A program made the translations under genes and the position numbers. Source: CALZKI01 sp045124055 (GTDB lineage: Bacteria; Bacillota; Clostridia; Lachnospirales; Lachnospiraceae). From it: a stretch of 64,000 nucleotides of DNA. The notes below the pieces were generated by a model. The model made no database searches. It was not told where the DNA came from and was given only the letters and a program-made list of their open reading frames with translations. The stretch's first letter is position 1, and each line of letters begins with the position of its first letter. Positions 17,567-26,555 of the stretch are shown here, piece by piece. Location of the stretch: NCBI GenBank assembly GCA_045124055.1, contig JBGVKZ010000009.1, positions 1 to 64,000 of the forward strand. The letters run 5' to 3'.

Positions 17567-18418
17567 TTATTGACATTTATTTCCACACTGTGTACAGAAT
17601 GCTGTTTCTGGAGCTAACTTAGCACCACACTGTGAGCAGAACTTAAAAGCTGGCTGCTGTGCTGGTTGAGCCTGTGGCTGCTGTACTGGCTGTGCCTGTG
17701 GCTGCTGTACTGGCTGTGCATATGGCTGCTGTACTGGCTGTGCATATGGCTGTGGATTCTGGCCTGGTGCTTTATAATTCATTAATTTCTTAGCTTCATC
17801 ACCTGCGGTTTTGAAAATATCAGGAGTAGTAACAATGATATATACAAGTGCTGCTACTGAGCCGATACATAAAAGAATATCAAGAATTACTAAAAGTACA
17901 AAGAAGAATGTCACTTTAAATTCACAAGAACCTGCTAATGCTAATTCTTTTGCCTTTGTGATAAATGCAAATAAAACAACAATGTTTACAAATTCACCAC
18001 CTGCTGTGATTAAACATAAAAGTGGTTTTTTCAATTTAAATTCTTTTATTGCTTTTAAGTCCTTTAAGAACCACATTGCAATAAGAACAGCAGTAATCAA
18101 AAATACTAAAATAAACCACCAAATACCTGATACCTTTTCATCACAGAATTTGAATCCAAATACTGCCTGGAAACCACCAATGTATTTTTTCTCGTCCATA
18201 TAACTACAAGAAATTAAACACTGTGGTAACAAGAACAATAATTCTGTTAAAATCAATACGCCTCTGATAATCCAACCAACAAGATTATTCATATCCTTTG
18301 GCTTTTTCTGTGTTGGCTGCTGCATCGGATTTACAAAAGTAACCGGCTGCTGATACTGATTCATGTTCTGATTCATATTCTGATTCATGTTCTGATTCAT
18401 ATTCATTTCTTCGCTCAT
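17567..18418 (-). CDS. Multi-pass membrane protein with Asn- and Gln-rich repeats and a C-terminal zinc ribbon
   Basis: This 283-residue protein is of unknown function. The N-terminus holds about four tandem copies of MNQN. Four hydrophobic segments follow (about 48-70, 98-118, 135-155, 165-192). Next comes a Pro/Gln-rich stretch of eight-residue units (PYAQPVQQ, PQAQPVQQ) at about 222-258. The C-terminal zinc ribbon has two CxxC pairs (FCSQCGAKL, FCTQCGNKC). Proteins with a zinc ribbon joined to TM helices by low-complexity linkers are common in Lachnospiraceae and poorly understood. The DNA repeats are in frame and can change copy number without frameshift. A good AGGAGG site precedes the ATG. 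Confidence 0.8.
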   Translation of the reverse strand: MSEEMNMNQNMNQNMNQNMNQYQQPVTFVNPMQQPTQKKPKDMNNLVGWIIRGVLILTELLFLLPQCLISCSYMDEKKYIGGFQAVFGFKFCDEKVSGIWWFILVFLITAVLIAMWFLKDLKAIKEFKLKKPLLCLITAGGEFVNIVVLFAFITKAKELALAGSCEFKVTFFFVLLVILDILLCIGSVAALVYIIVTTPDIFKTAGDEAKKLMNYKAPGQNPQPYAQPVQQPYAQPVQQPQAQPVQQPQAQPAQQPAFKFCSQCGAKLAPETAFCTQCGNKCQ

Positions 18419-18487
18419 AAGAACCTCCTGGAAATTTTTTTATGTTTCCATTATATCTTATTTACGACAATAACACAATTTTTTTTA

Positions 18488-18844
18488 TTATTTTTTCATC
18501 TTTGGAGAAAAAATAAGGCTAGCTAAATATCCAAAAATTAAAGCCGCACATAATCCTGCAGAGCCACTGGTAAATCCACCCTTAAAAAGACCGATAAATC
18601 CGTCCTTAGAAAGAGCGTCCTTGACTCCTGTCATAAGAAGATGTCCATAGCCCATAAGTGGAACAGTTGCACCAGCTCCTGCATATTCAGAAAAGGCTTC
18701 GTACCAACCAAAAGCACTGATAACTGCACCTATGCACACTAAAAGTACCATAATTCGTCCCGGTAACATCTTTGTTTTTTCCATTAAAATTTGTGCTAAA
18801 GCACAAATGACGCCTCCAACCCAGAATGCATTAATATATTCCAT
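18488..18844 (-). CDS. spoVAE: Stage V sporulation protein AE
   Basis: This 118-residue inner-membrane protein of the spore SpoVA channel moves Ca-dipicolinate into the forespore and out at germination. It has the SpoVAC/SpoVAE-type four-helix pattern: AFWVGGVICALAQILME, then AFSEYAGAGATVPLMGYGH and the LFKGGFTSGSAGLCAAL signature. Length matches SpoVAE. Its partners spoVAD and spoVAA-AC lie 7 and 16 kb upstream on the same strand, so it is detached from its usual operon. It appears to have its own forespore promoter. Confidence 0.9.
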   Translation of the reverse strand: MEYINAFWVGGVICALAQILMEKTKMLPGRIMVLLVCIGAVISAFGWYEAFSEYAGAGATVPLMGYGHLLMTGVKDALSKDGFIGLFKGGFTSGSAGLCAALIFGYLASLIFSPKMKK

Positions 18845-18847
18845 AAA

Positions 18848-18910
18848 AAAACCTCCCCTTTTAGAAATATCTGTTTCTCCTATTATTTCTAAAAAAGAAG
18901 GTTTTATACT
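18848..18910 (-). promoter_or_regulatory. Putative forespore promoter inside a terminator hairpin, upstream of spoVAE
   Basis: On the minus strand AGTATA (18910-18905), 17 bp, then AATAATA (18887-18881) resembles a sigma-F/G promoter (consensus about TGNATA and CATNNTA). The same DNA forms a hairpin: outer arms AAAACCT/AGGTTTT (18848-18854 with 18899-18905) and an inner eight-base stem TAGAAATA/TATTTCTA (18862-18869 with 18884-18891). The 3' arm carries the GGAGG ribosome site and a run of seven T directly before the ATG. Transcripts starting near 18874 would lack the 5' arm. This is an inference. Confidence 0.45.
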
Positions 18911-19822
18911 TTAATTTGTTATTTCTTTTTCTTCCGATTTTTTTGAGTCAAAAACCTGAACGCCAATTACCGCAACAAACATAAAAAGACAACCAATCAA
19001 TTCTTTTATCGTAAGCTTTTCTCCCAAAATGATAAAGCCTCCCAGCACACTAACGGCTGACTCTAAGCTCATAATGAGTGATGCAATCGTTGGGTCTGCA
19101 TTTTTTTGTCCCATAATCTGCAACGTATAGCCTACTCCACTTGACATAATTCCCACATACAACAAAGGAATGATTCCATTTATGAGCTGACTAAACGATG
19201 GTTCTTCCAAAATCAATGCAAAAATAAGTGCTACTATCCCACTGGTAAAAAATTGTAGACAGGATAACACAATTCCATTCGTTTTCGGTGCAAAATAGTC
19301 TACTGCTATAATGTGAAAAGAAAATACAATGGCACAACAAAATGCATAAATATCCCCCTTGTTAAGACTCATCGTCTCTGAAACGCATAGCAAATACATA
19401 CCAACTACCGATAAACCAGCACCTATCCACACAATAAAGGATACTTTTCTTTTCAAGAAAATACCTAAAATGATTGGCACTAATATTATGTATAAAGTTG
19501 TCAAAAATCCTGCTTTTCCTACGGAAGTATAGCGAATTCCAAACTGTTGCAGAGTAGATGCCGTAAATAAACATCCCCCACAAATTATACCGCCCAAAAT
19601 GGTAAGTTTTATATCCTTTTTCGTAATCTTTTTCTTCTCGCCGGGCTTTTTAAATAAAAAGATAACCGGCACCAACACCACCGCACCAATAAAAAATCTG
19701 GCACAATTAAAGGTATAAGGACCCATATGGTCCATACCCTGACTTTGAAAGGCAAAAGCAAATCCCCAAATACATGCTGTTAAAAACAGCAATAGGGAGC
19801 TACTCCACTTCATTTTTTTCAT
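18911..19822 (-). CDS. EamA/DMT-family transporter (RhaT/YdcZ superfamily)
   Basis: This 303-residue permease has ten predicted helices in two EamA repeats (about 8-145 and 155-292). Motifs include the N-terminal LTACIWGFAFAFQSQGMDHM, VGKAGFLTTLYIILVP and, in the second half, SLIMSLESAVSVLGGFIILGE. Members export amino acids, nucleosides or drugs, and the substrate is not evident. The gene ends just before the spoVAE leader hairpin, which would act as its terminator. Confidence 0.85.
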   Translation of the reverse strand: MKKMKWSSSLLLFLTACIWGFAFAFQSQGMDHMGPYTFNCARFFIGAVVLVPVIFLFKKPGEKKKITKKDIKLTILGGIICGGCLFTASTLQQFGIRYTSVGKAGFLTTLYIILVPIILGIFLKRKVSFIVWIGAGLSVVGMYLLCVSETMSLNKGDIYAFCCAIVFSFHIIAVDYFAPKTNGIVLSCLQFFTSGIVALIFALILEEPSFSQLINGIIPLLYVGIMSSGVGYTLQIMGQKNADPTIASLIMSLESAVSVLGGFIILGEKLTIKELIGCLFMFVAVIGVQVFDSKKSEEKEITN

Positions 19823-19848
19823 TCTTTATTTTCTTCCTTAAGTACTTC

Positions 19849-20229
19849 TTATTTTCCTAAATATGCAATAACTTCTACTTCACAAAGTACATTTTTCGGT
19901 AAAGTTTTTACAGCTACACAGCTTCTGGCTGGTTTTTCGGTAAAGTATTTTGCATATACTTCATTAAAAGCAGCAAAATCATTCATATCTGCCAAGAAAC
20001 AACCTGTTTTTACAACATCTTTATAATCTACGCCTGCTGCCTTTAAAATTTCACCGATATTTTTCATAACCTGTTCTGTCTGGTCCACGATACCTTCTGC
20101 TTCGATATTACCGGTTGCTGGATTAATTGCAATCTGTCCTGATGCATATAAAAAATCTCCTGCAATAATACCCTGAGAATATGGGCCGATAGCTGCTGGT
20201 GCTTTTTCTGTACTAACTTTCTTTAACAT
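19849..20229 (-). CDS. ridA: RidA family reactive-intermediate deaminase
   Basis: This trimeric RidA/YjgF protein of 126 residues hydrolyses enamine/imine intermediates from PLP enzymes to 2-oxo acids. The motifs are typical: KAPAAIGPYSQGI, YASGQIAINPATG, the substrate-binding Arg in KPARSCVAVKTLP and the C-terminal CEVEVIAYLG with Glu. It follows the 76-residue gene by 51 bp on the same strand. The same chromosomal region encodes ilvE and argD, whose chemistry produces RidA substrates, but linkage is not proven. Confidence 0.92.
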   Translation of the reverse strand: MLKKVSTEKAPAAIGPYSQGIIAGDFLYASGQIAINPATGNIEAEGIVDQTEQVMKNIGEILKAAGVDYKDVVKTGCFLADMNDFAAFNEVYAKYFTEKPARSCVAVKTLPKNVLCEVEVIAYLGK

Positions 20230-20280
20230 AATTTTGTCCTCTTTTCTTTTTATTTTATTATATAAAATAACTTTTATAAG

Positions 20281-20511
20281 CTATTCTTGAAACTGGGCTG
20301 TTACATAAAAACCCCGTTCATTCTCTACAATATTCGTTACAACGCCTTCCCTTTGAAGCATTCTCCTATTAAATGGAACATTGCCGCTCATGGCAAGAGA
20401 TGGGTCAATGGTATAATAATAGTTACTCGGTAATACACCCTCTGTTACCGTAATCTGTTGTCCCACTTCCAAAAGTCCTGGTCTTTCCATTTTAAATTCC
20501 ATTTCCCTCAT
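20281..20511 (-). CDS. Small conserved-looking protein of unknown function
   Basis: This 76-residue protein has no membrane segment or cysteine pair. It looks like a small beta-rich fold: LLEVGQQITVTEGVLPSNYYY, then NRRMLQREGVVTNIVENERG and an FYVTAQF end, reminiscent of SH3-like barrels. A GGGA site lies 8 bases before the ATG. It begins 20 bp after the ABC exporter pair and is probably co-transcribed. I do not recognise the family. Confidence 0.65.
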   Translation of the reverse strand: MREMEFKMERPGLLEVGQQITVTEGVLPSNYYYTIDPSLAMSGNVPFNRRMLQREGVVTNIVENERGFYVTAQFQE

Positions 20512-20531
20512 ACTTTTTTCCCTTTCTAAAA

Positions 20532-22265
20532 CTAGATAGAAAACTGGCTTTCATAAAGGTTAGCATAAAAGCCTTTTTTCTGCAATAATTCCTGATGATT
20601 CCCCTGTTCGATTACATTTCCATCTTTCATAACTAAAATCACATCTGCAGATTGAATCGTAGATAATCTGTGAGCAACAATAAAACTGGTTCTACCCTTC
20701 ATCATTTTGCCAAAGGCTTCCTGAATTTTCAATTCTGTTCTTGTATCAATAGAAGAAGTTGCTTCATCTAAAATCAATTTTGGTGGCAGGCATAACATCA
20801 CTCTTGCAATGCACAAAAGCTGTTTTTGTCCCTGACTCATACTACCACCATCTTCCCCAATTACCGTATCATATCCTTTTGGCATACGCATAATAAATCC
20901 GTGGGCATGCGAAGCCTTTGCCGCCGCAATGACTTCTTCCATAGTGGCATCTGGTTTTCCCATAGCAATATTTTCAAAAATAGTACCTGCCTTGAGCCAA
21001 GTTTCCTGTAAAACCATTCCGTAGCCACTACGCAAATCTTTTCGTTTTACCTCTCGAATATCTCTACCGTCTACCAAAATTTCTCCTTCGTTCACGTCAT
21101 AAAATCTCATCAACAAGTTGATTAACGTGGTTTTTCCGCATCCGGTAGGACCTACTATGGCCACTCTCTGTCCTTTTTCAACCTTTAAATTAAAATCTTG
21201 AATCAATGGTTTTTCTTTTACATAGGAAAAACTTACTCGATTTAACTCCACTTTTCCTGCCTGGTTGCCAATTTCTCCAGTATTTTCACTGTCTGAAATT
21301 TCCGGCTTTTCTTCAATCAATTCGAAAATTCTTGCTGCACAGGCTAGAGCATTCTGCAATTCCGTCACTACCCCTGAAATCTCGTTAAAAGGCTTAGTAT
21401 ATTGATTTGCATATGTTAAAAAGCAAGACAACTGCCCAATAGAAATCTTGCCGGATATCGCAAAAAAAGCACCTATAATACCAACAGCAGCATAAACCAG
21501 GCTGTTAACAAATCTTGTACACGGGTTTGTAAGAGACGAATAAAAGGTCGCCTGCATAGACGCTTCCCCTAGCTTTTTGTTAAGAACACCAAAGCGTTCT
21601 CCTGCCCTTTCTTCGTAACCAAAGGCCTTCACCACCTTTTGATTCTCAATCATCTCATTGACAAATGCAGTTTGTTCTCCCCTTGCCTCTGATTGCTTTT
21701 TAAACATATGAAATGTTTTTTTCGCAATAAAAGACGCCACAAATAGCGAAACCGGTGTAATCACTACAACCACAAGGGCAATCGTCACATTCAATTTTAT
21801 CATAAAAAACAGCGTACACAAAATAGTTACAACACCGCTAAAAAGCTGGGTAAAACCTAATAATAAGCCTTCTGCAAACTGGTCTACATCGGCGATTATC
21901 TTACTCACAATTTCTCCGTGAGAATGGGTATCCACATATCCAAGTGGCAAAATCTCCAGCTTGTCAAAGGCATCTTTTCGAATATCTCTGACAATTCCAT
22001 AAGTCATTTTGTTGTTACAGGTATTCATCAGCCATTGAGAAATAGCAGTAATCCCCATAAATATAATTCCCTGCTTAATGTACTGTAAAATTTGCACAAA
22101 TTCTACTTTACCAGGTTCCACAATATAATCGATTGCATTTCCTGTAATAATTGGCAAATATAAAGTCGTGACTACGGTAATGGTTGCAAACACTATGGAA
22201 AAAACAAACAATGGCGTATATTTTTTCGCATACTGAAAAATTTTTTTGAGGGTATCTAGTTTCAT
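20532..22265 (-). CDS. ABC exporter half-transporter, catalytically complete subunit
   Basis: This 577-residue type-IV exporter subunit has six transmembrane helices (about 15-310) and an ATPase domain. Walker A GPTGCGKTT, signature MSQGQKQLL, Walker B LILDEATSSID with catalytic Glu, and the H-loop IVAHRLSTI are all intact. It overlaps the upstream half-transporter gene by 4 bp. The pair fits heterodimeric multidrug exporters of the BmrCD/LmrCD/TM287-288 type, in which this subunit supplies the consensus catalytic residues. Its signature is MSQGQ rather than LSGGQ, which would face the partner's ATP site. The substrate is unknown. Confidence 0.92.
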   Translation of the reverse strand: MKLDTLKKIFQYAKKYTPLFVFSIVFATITVVTTLYLPIITGNAIDYIVEPGKVEFVQILQYIKQGIIFMGITAISQWLMNTCNNKMTYGIVRDIRKDAFDKLEILPLGYVDTHSHGEIVSKIIADVDQFAEGLLLGFTQLFSGVVTILCTLFFMIKLNVTIALVVVVITPVSLFVASFIAKKTFHMFKKQSEARGEQTAFVNEMIENQKVVKAFGYEERAGERFGVLNKKLGEASMQATFYSSLTNPCTRFVNSLVYAAVGIIGAFFAISGKISIGQLSCFLTYANQYTKPFNEISGVVTELQNALACAARIFELIEEKPEISDSENTGEIGNQAGKVELNRVSFSYVKEKPLIQDFNLKVEKGQRVAIVGPTGCGKTTLINLLMRFYDVNEGEILVDGRDIREVKRKDLRSGYGMVLQETWLKAGTIFENIAMGKPDATMEEVIAAAKASHAHGFIMRMPKGYDTVIGEDGGSMSQGQKQLLCIARVMLCLPPKLILDEATSSIDTRTELKIQEAFGKMMKGRTSFIVAHRLSTIQSADVILVMKDGNVIEQGNHQELLQKKGFYANLYESQFSI

Positions 22266-23986
22266 ACGGCTTCCTCCCCTCGAAACTGTGAAGCATATAT
22301 TTCTTTATATACCTGGCAATCTTTTAATAATTGTTCGTGAGTTCCAATTCCCACCATTTTTCCTTCTTCCAATACAAGAATCTGGTCTGCATGCATAATA
22401 GAAGCTGCTCTTTGAGATACAATAAAGGTAATCTGGTTTTCTCCTGTCTCTTTCAAAGCTTTTCTAAGGGCGGCATCTGTGGCATAATCCAGTGCCGATG
22501 CACTGTCATCTAGTACCAAAATCTCCGGATTTTTTACCAAAGCTCTGGCTATGGTCAATCTCTGTTTCTGCCCACCGGAAAGATTTTTACCTCCTTCTTG
22601 AATGGCAAAAGAAAGGCCTCCTTCTTTTTGTTCCACAAATTCTTTTGCCTGAGCCATAGAAAGAGCCTGCCACATTTCTTCCTCTGTGGCATCTTCTTTA
22701 CCATATCGAAGGTTCTCTGCAATAGTCCCCTTAAACAGTATCGCCTTTTGCATCACCATACCAATTTTCTCTTTCAATTCGCCCTCTTCATAAGCGTTAC
22801 AATTTTTTCCATCTATATAAATCTTACCCTGGCTTGCTTTATAAAAACCGGGAAGCATATTGACAATGGTAGATTTTCCAGAGCCCGTACCACCGATAAT
22901 GCCAATAGTTTCTCCCCTATTTGCTATAAAGCTGATATTTTCAATGGCAGGCTCCGCTTCCTTATGATAAGAAAAAGTCACCTTATCAAATACCACTTTT
23001 CCTGCATATTGCGGCTTATATTCCATTTCTTCTTTTACACATTCTATCGGAAGGTCTAAAACTTCTTCAATTCGCTTGCCACAGGCAATGGCCTTTGTTA
23101 CCGTTATAATAAGGTTCGCAAGTTTCACTAATTCCACTAAAATCTGGGACATATAGTTCACAAGTGCCACCACTTCCCCTTGTGCCAAATTGCCGGCTTC
23201 TACCTGTAATGCACCTATCCAAATCAAATATAAAATTGCAGCGTTTACGATTACATAAGTAACCGGATTCATCAGAGCTGAAATTTTTCCTACAAATATC
23301 TGAATTTTATTCAGTTCCTGATTTTTCTCATAAAAATCCTGTTTTTCTTCCCCTTCTTTATTAAAAGCACGAATCACTCGGATACCGGAAAGATTTTCTC
23401 TCGTTTTTCCAAGAACTTTATCCAGTGCTGCCTGCACTTTTTTATAAAGAGGAATGCTGACAAGCATAATGCCAAATACAACTATTGATAATAGCGGAAT
23501 AGTTATCACAAACACAAAAGCGGCTTTTACATCTACGGTAAATGCCATAATCATTGCCCCAAGAACAATAAAAGGGGAACGAAGAAATAATCGAAGTACT
23601 AAATTAACCCCCGATTGTACCTGATTGACATCGCTGGTCATTCTGGTAATCAGCGTAGCTGTTCCCACTTCATCTAACCGAGAAAATGATAGCTTTTGAA
23701 TATGGGAAAACAGCGTCGTTCTGAGACGAGTAGCAAAACCAGTGGCAGCTTTTGCACTAAAGTACTGGGCTGTCACAGAACACACAAGTCCAATAGTGCC
23801 AAGCAATAATAAGAGTCCGCCCATCCTAAGAATATGGGATTTATCTCTATTTTCGATACCCACATCAATGATGCTTGCAATCACTAACGGCACAAATAAT
23901 TCAAAGGAGGCCTCCAGCATCTTAAAAAGCGGAGCCAAAATTGTCTCTTTTTTATAATCTTTCAAATGTATCAGTAGCTTTTTCAT
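22262..23986 (-). CDS. ABC exporter half-transporter, degenerate-site subunit
   Basis: This 574-residue partner has six TM helices and an ATPase domain with Walker A GGTGSGKST and signature LSGGQKQRL. The Walker B segment reads LVLDDSASALD, with Asp instead of the catalytic Glu, and the H-loop reads FIVSQRAASIM, with Gln instead of His. These changes are the hallmark of the degenerate nucleotide site of heterodimeric exporters. It is the first gene of the pair, with GAGGAT before the ATG, and is divergent from the CheX-CheY gene. A regulator is not adjacent. Confidence 0.92.
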   Translation of the reverse strand: MKKLLIHLKDYKKETILAPLFKMLEASFELFVPLVIASIIDVGIENRDKSHILRMGGLLLLLGTIGLVCSVTAQYFSAKAATGFATRLRTTLFSHIQKLSFSRLDEVGTATLITRMTSDVNQVQSGVNLVLRLFLRSPFIVLGAMIMAFTVDVKAAFVFVITIPLLSIVVFGIMLVSIPLYKKVQAALDKVLGKTRENLSGIRVIRAFNKEGEEKQDFYEKNQELNKIQIFVGKISALMNPVTYVIVNAAILYLIWIGALQVEAGNLAQGEVVALVNYMSQILVELVKLANLIITVTKAIACGKRIEEVLDLPIECVKEEMEYKPQYAGKVVFDKVTFSYHKEAEPAIENISFIANRGETIGIIGGTGSGKSTIVNMLPGFYKASQGKIYIDGKNCNAYEEGELKEKIGMVMQKAILFKGTIAENLRYGKEDATEEEMWQALSMAQAKEFVEQKEGGLSFAIQEGGKNLSGGQKQRLTIARALVKNPEILVLDDSASALDYATDAALRKALKETGENQITFIVSQRAASIMHADQILVLEEGKMVGIGTHEQLLKDCQVYKEIYASQFRGEEAV

Positions 23987-24145
23987 ACAATCCTCATACT
24001 AGAATTTACTATTATTTTGCAATATAACCATTTTATCACGTAATTTCTTTTAAAGTTGTTATATCTTTTTACAAAAAAGGATTGAAATATCCACCATTTA
24101 TAGTGTAAAATACACAATGTAAGGATACTCGAAGGGAGATTGACT

Positions 24146-25444
24146 ATGTTTAAGCAATTATTTGGCAAGTATTTAGTAGAACAAGCAGCATTGACTCCAG
24201 AACAATACGCTGAAATATCTGCTCAGCAGGCAGCTACACGCGTTAAGTTAGGTTTAATTGCAGTAGAAGAAAAATTGTTAACTAAAGAACAGGCCGATGA
24301 ATTAAATCATTTACAGACACAGATGGATAAACGTTTTGGTGACCTTGCTGTTGAAAAAGGCTACTTAACAGACGAACAAGTTGGTATGTTACTTAAAAAA
24401 CAGGGTAATCCATATCTTCAGTTTATTCAGACTTTATCTGAAAGCGGATATATTCCACTTTCCAAAATCGATTCATATTTGCTTTCATTCTTAAAAGACA
24501 GTAATTTCAGTTCAAAAGATTTGACAGCATTAAAATCAAATGACATCACTCAGATTGTTAATATTTTTGTATCTGATGAAGTACCTTATTTACGTGATTT
24601 AGTTGGTCTTGCTCTTAGAAATATAACACGTTTTGTTTCTACTGACTTCTACATTGGAAAAATTGTTCCTGTTAATAGTGTAAAATATAACTGTTTTGCA
24701 GGACAGCAGGTAGACGGAGACCATACATACACATTAGGTTTTGCATGTGAAGCGGATAATTCAGGGCTTTTAACTTTAGCTTCTGGCTATGGCAAAGAAC
24801 ATTTTGCTTCTGTTGGTGCTGATGCTTACGATGCGATTGGAGAATTTTCAAACTGTATCAATGGTTTATTCGCATCTGAATTAAGTCACAAAGGTATCAA
24901 CATCGATATGTTACCACCTTTTGGTTACACAGAAGTTACTGTTTCAGGTGACGGATATGCACTTCCAATTAACATTGAAGGCAAAAACTTAGTATTATAC
25001 GTTGCTATCGACAGCGATATTCAAATTGATGGTACAACTACAAAGGCGGAAACTACCGAAGCTACTGCTTCTGCAAATGCAACTGGACCAAAAGTATTAA
25101 TCGTTGACGATTCAAGAACTTCTCGTAAGATTTTACGTGCTGTGTTAGAAGAAGCTGGTTACAACGTTGTTGATGAAGCAATTAACGGTGAAGATGGCGT
25201 AGAAAAATATAAGAAATATCAGCCAGCTGTTTGCACAATGGATATCACAATGCCAGTTATGGATGGTATCGAAGCATTAAAAGCAATTAAATCTTTTGAT
25301 GAAAACGCAAAAGTTGTTATGCTTACAGCCGCAGGTCAGCAATCTAAAATTGTTGAAGCCGTAAAATCCGGTGCTGCCGAGTTCATTACAAAGCCATTTG
25401 AAAAAGAAGAAGTAATCAGAACTCTTGCTGAAATCTTGAAATAA
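24146..25444 (+). CDS. MshEN-like / CheX phosphatase / CheY receiver fusion
   Basis: This 432-residue soluble signalling protein has three parts. Residues 1-90 hold two similar helical modules (FGKYLVEQAALTPEQYAEI; FGDLAVEKGYLTDEQVGML) like the N-terminal MshEN/GspE domain. About 150-285 is a CheX/CheC-like phosphatase with the E-x2-N signature (GEFSNCINGLFASEL). About 310-432 is a receiver with the acidic pair IVDDSRTSRK, acceptor Asp in CTMDITMP and FITKPF lysine. The ATG at 24146 has GGGAG upstream; the frame could start at TTG two codons earlier. No other chemotaxis genes lie nearby. The receiver could be dephosphorylated in cis. Confidence 0.8.
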   Translation: MFKQLFGKYLVEQAALTPEQYAEISAQQAATRVKLGLIAVEEKLLTKEQADELNHLQTQMDKRFGDLAVEKGYLTDEQVGMLLKKQGNPYLQFIQTLSESGYIPLSKIDSYLLSFLKDSNFSSKDLTALKSNDITQIVNIFVSDEVPYLRDLVGLALRNITRFVSTDFYIGKIVPVNSVKYNCFAGQQVDGDHTYTLGFACEADNSGLLTLASGYGKEHFASVGADAYDAIGEFSNCINGLFASELSHKGINIDMLPPFGYTEVTVSGDGYALPINIEGKNLVLYVAIDSDIQIDGTTTKAETTEATASANATGPKVLIVDDSRTSRKILRAVLEEAGYNVVDEAINGEDGVEKYKKYQPAVCTMDITMPVMDGIEALKAIKSFDENAKVVMLTAAGQQSKIVEAVKSGAAEFITKPFEKEEVIRTLAEILK

Positions 25445-25471
25445 TTAAAAAGATTAAGATATTTATAAAAA

Positions 25472-25500
25472 TGGACTCTGAATCTCAGAGTCCATTTTTT
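25472..25500 (+). terminator. Rho-independent terminator of the CheX-CheY gene
   Basis: TGGACTCTGA pairs perfectly with TCAGAGTCCA around ATC, followed by six T. It also abuts the end of convergent spoVAD and may serve both. Confidence 0.85.
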
Positions 25501-26554
25501 ACGCCATTATATGCTCAATAACAACTGCATGTGCAATTCCGGGAACGCTTTTTCCCTCATTAAAACTTGTTTTACTAAGTAATGCTCCCGTTGGCACAAA
25601 TAATACTTTTTTCCATTCTCCTGTTTCGATTTTGTGTAATATAAATGCAGACAAAACCGTAGCAGCACAACCACAACCACTGCCTCCAGATTCTGTTCCT
25701 TGCGTATCTGCATCAAAAATTTCAATACCACAATCCATATGATTTGGAGAAATATCATATCCTTTCTCTTTCAACAATTCAAATAAAATCGTCTGTCCCA
25801 CAGAACCTAAGTCTCCGGTAATAATTCTGTCGTATTCATCCGGTCTCGTTTTAAAATCCTGAAAATGAGCGTAAATCGTAGAGGCTGCTGCCGGTGCCAT
25901 ACACGCCCCCATATTCATAGAATCCTTTACTCCATAATCTGTAATAATTCCGGTAGTTACTCCGGTAATGATAGCTCTATCATTTTCCCAGGGGGTATCA
26001 CTTAAGACAAATGCCCCGCTACCTGTCACCGTCCACGTTGCTGATTTTGGTCTCTGATTTCCATATGCTAAGGGATAACGAAATTCCTTTTCTGCAGAGG
26101 CAAAATGACTGGAAGTCACGCATACAAGGGTGTTTGCATAACCAGCAGCAATAAGCATACTACCTAACGATAAAGATTCCCCACAGGTTGAACAAGCTCC
26201 GTATAAACCAAAAAGTGGGCTTTCAAAGTTTTTTAAGCCGAACGATGAGGCGATGGATTGTCCGAGTAAATCTCCGGATAAAATGTAATCGATATTCTCC
26301 TGCTGAATTTTTCCTTTTCCCAAAGCTAGAGTTACTGCTTCTTTTTGCAATGTACTTTCTGCATCTTCCCAACTATCCATTCCAAAATAGTCGTCTTCAC
26401 TTATCATATCAAAATAATCCTTAAGACGTCCTTCTCCTTCTTTCTTTCCTACTACCGAAGAACTGGAATGAATGTAAGCCGGTCTTGGTAATTTGACACT
26501 CTGATTGCCGCATCTATTGGATACTATCGTTTCTGTTTGCTGATTTTTTCCCAT
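25499..26554 (-). CDS. spoVAD: Stage V sporulation protein AD
   Basis: SpoVAD is the peripheral dipicolinate-binding subunit of the spore SpoVA complex, with a thiolase/KAS-III-like fold. The 351-residue protein shows PRPAYIHSSSSVVGKKEGEG, the LFGLYGACSTCGESL active-site-like region, MNMGACMAPAAA, RIITGDLGSVGQ and the glycine-rich GTESGGSGCGCAA. It is separated from spoVAC by about 8 kb and from spoVAE by about 7 kb. It follows ilvE by 67 bp, with a hairpin that includes its GGAGG site. Confidence 0.93.
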   Translation of the reverse strand: MGKNQQTETIVSNRCGNQSVKLPRPAYIHSSSSVVGKKEGEGRLKDYFDMISEDDYFGMDSWEDAESTLQKEAVTLALGKGKIQQENIDYILSGDLLGQSIASSFGLKNFESPLFGLYGACSTCGESLSLGSMLIAAGYANTLVCVTSSHFASAEKEFRYPLAYGNQRPKSATWTVTGSGAFVLSDTPWENDRAIITGVTTGIITDYGVKDSMNMGACMAPAAASTIYAHFQDFKTRPDEYDRIITGDLGSVGQTILFELLKEKGYDISPNHMDCGIEIFDADTQGTESGGSGCGCAATVLSAFILHKIETGEWKKVLFVPTGALLSKTSFNEGKSVPGIAHAVVIEHIMA

Positions 26555-26555
26555 A

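Noticed and set aside
17650..17760. Regular repeats that could suggest a CRISPR array or minisatellite
   Set aside because: The units are in frame and encode PYAQPVQQ-type repeats of the zinc-ribbon protein; there are no unique spacers.
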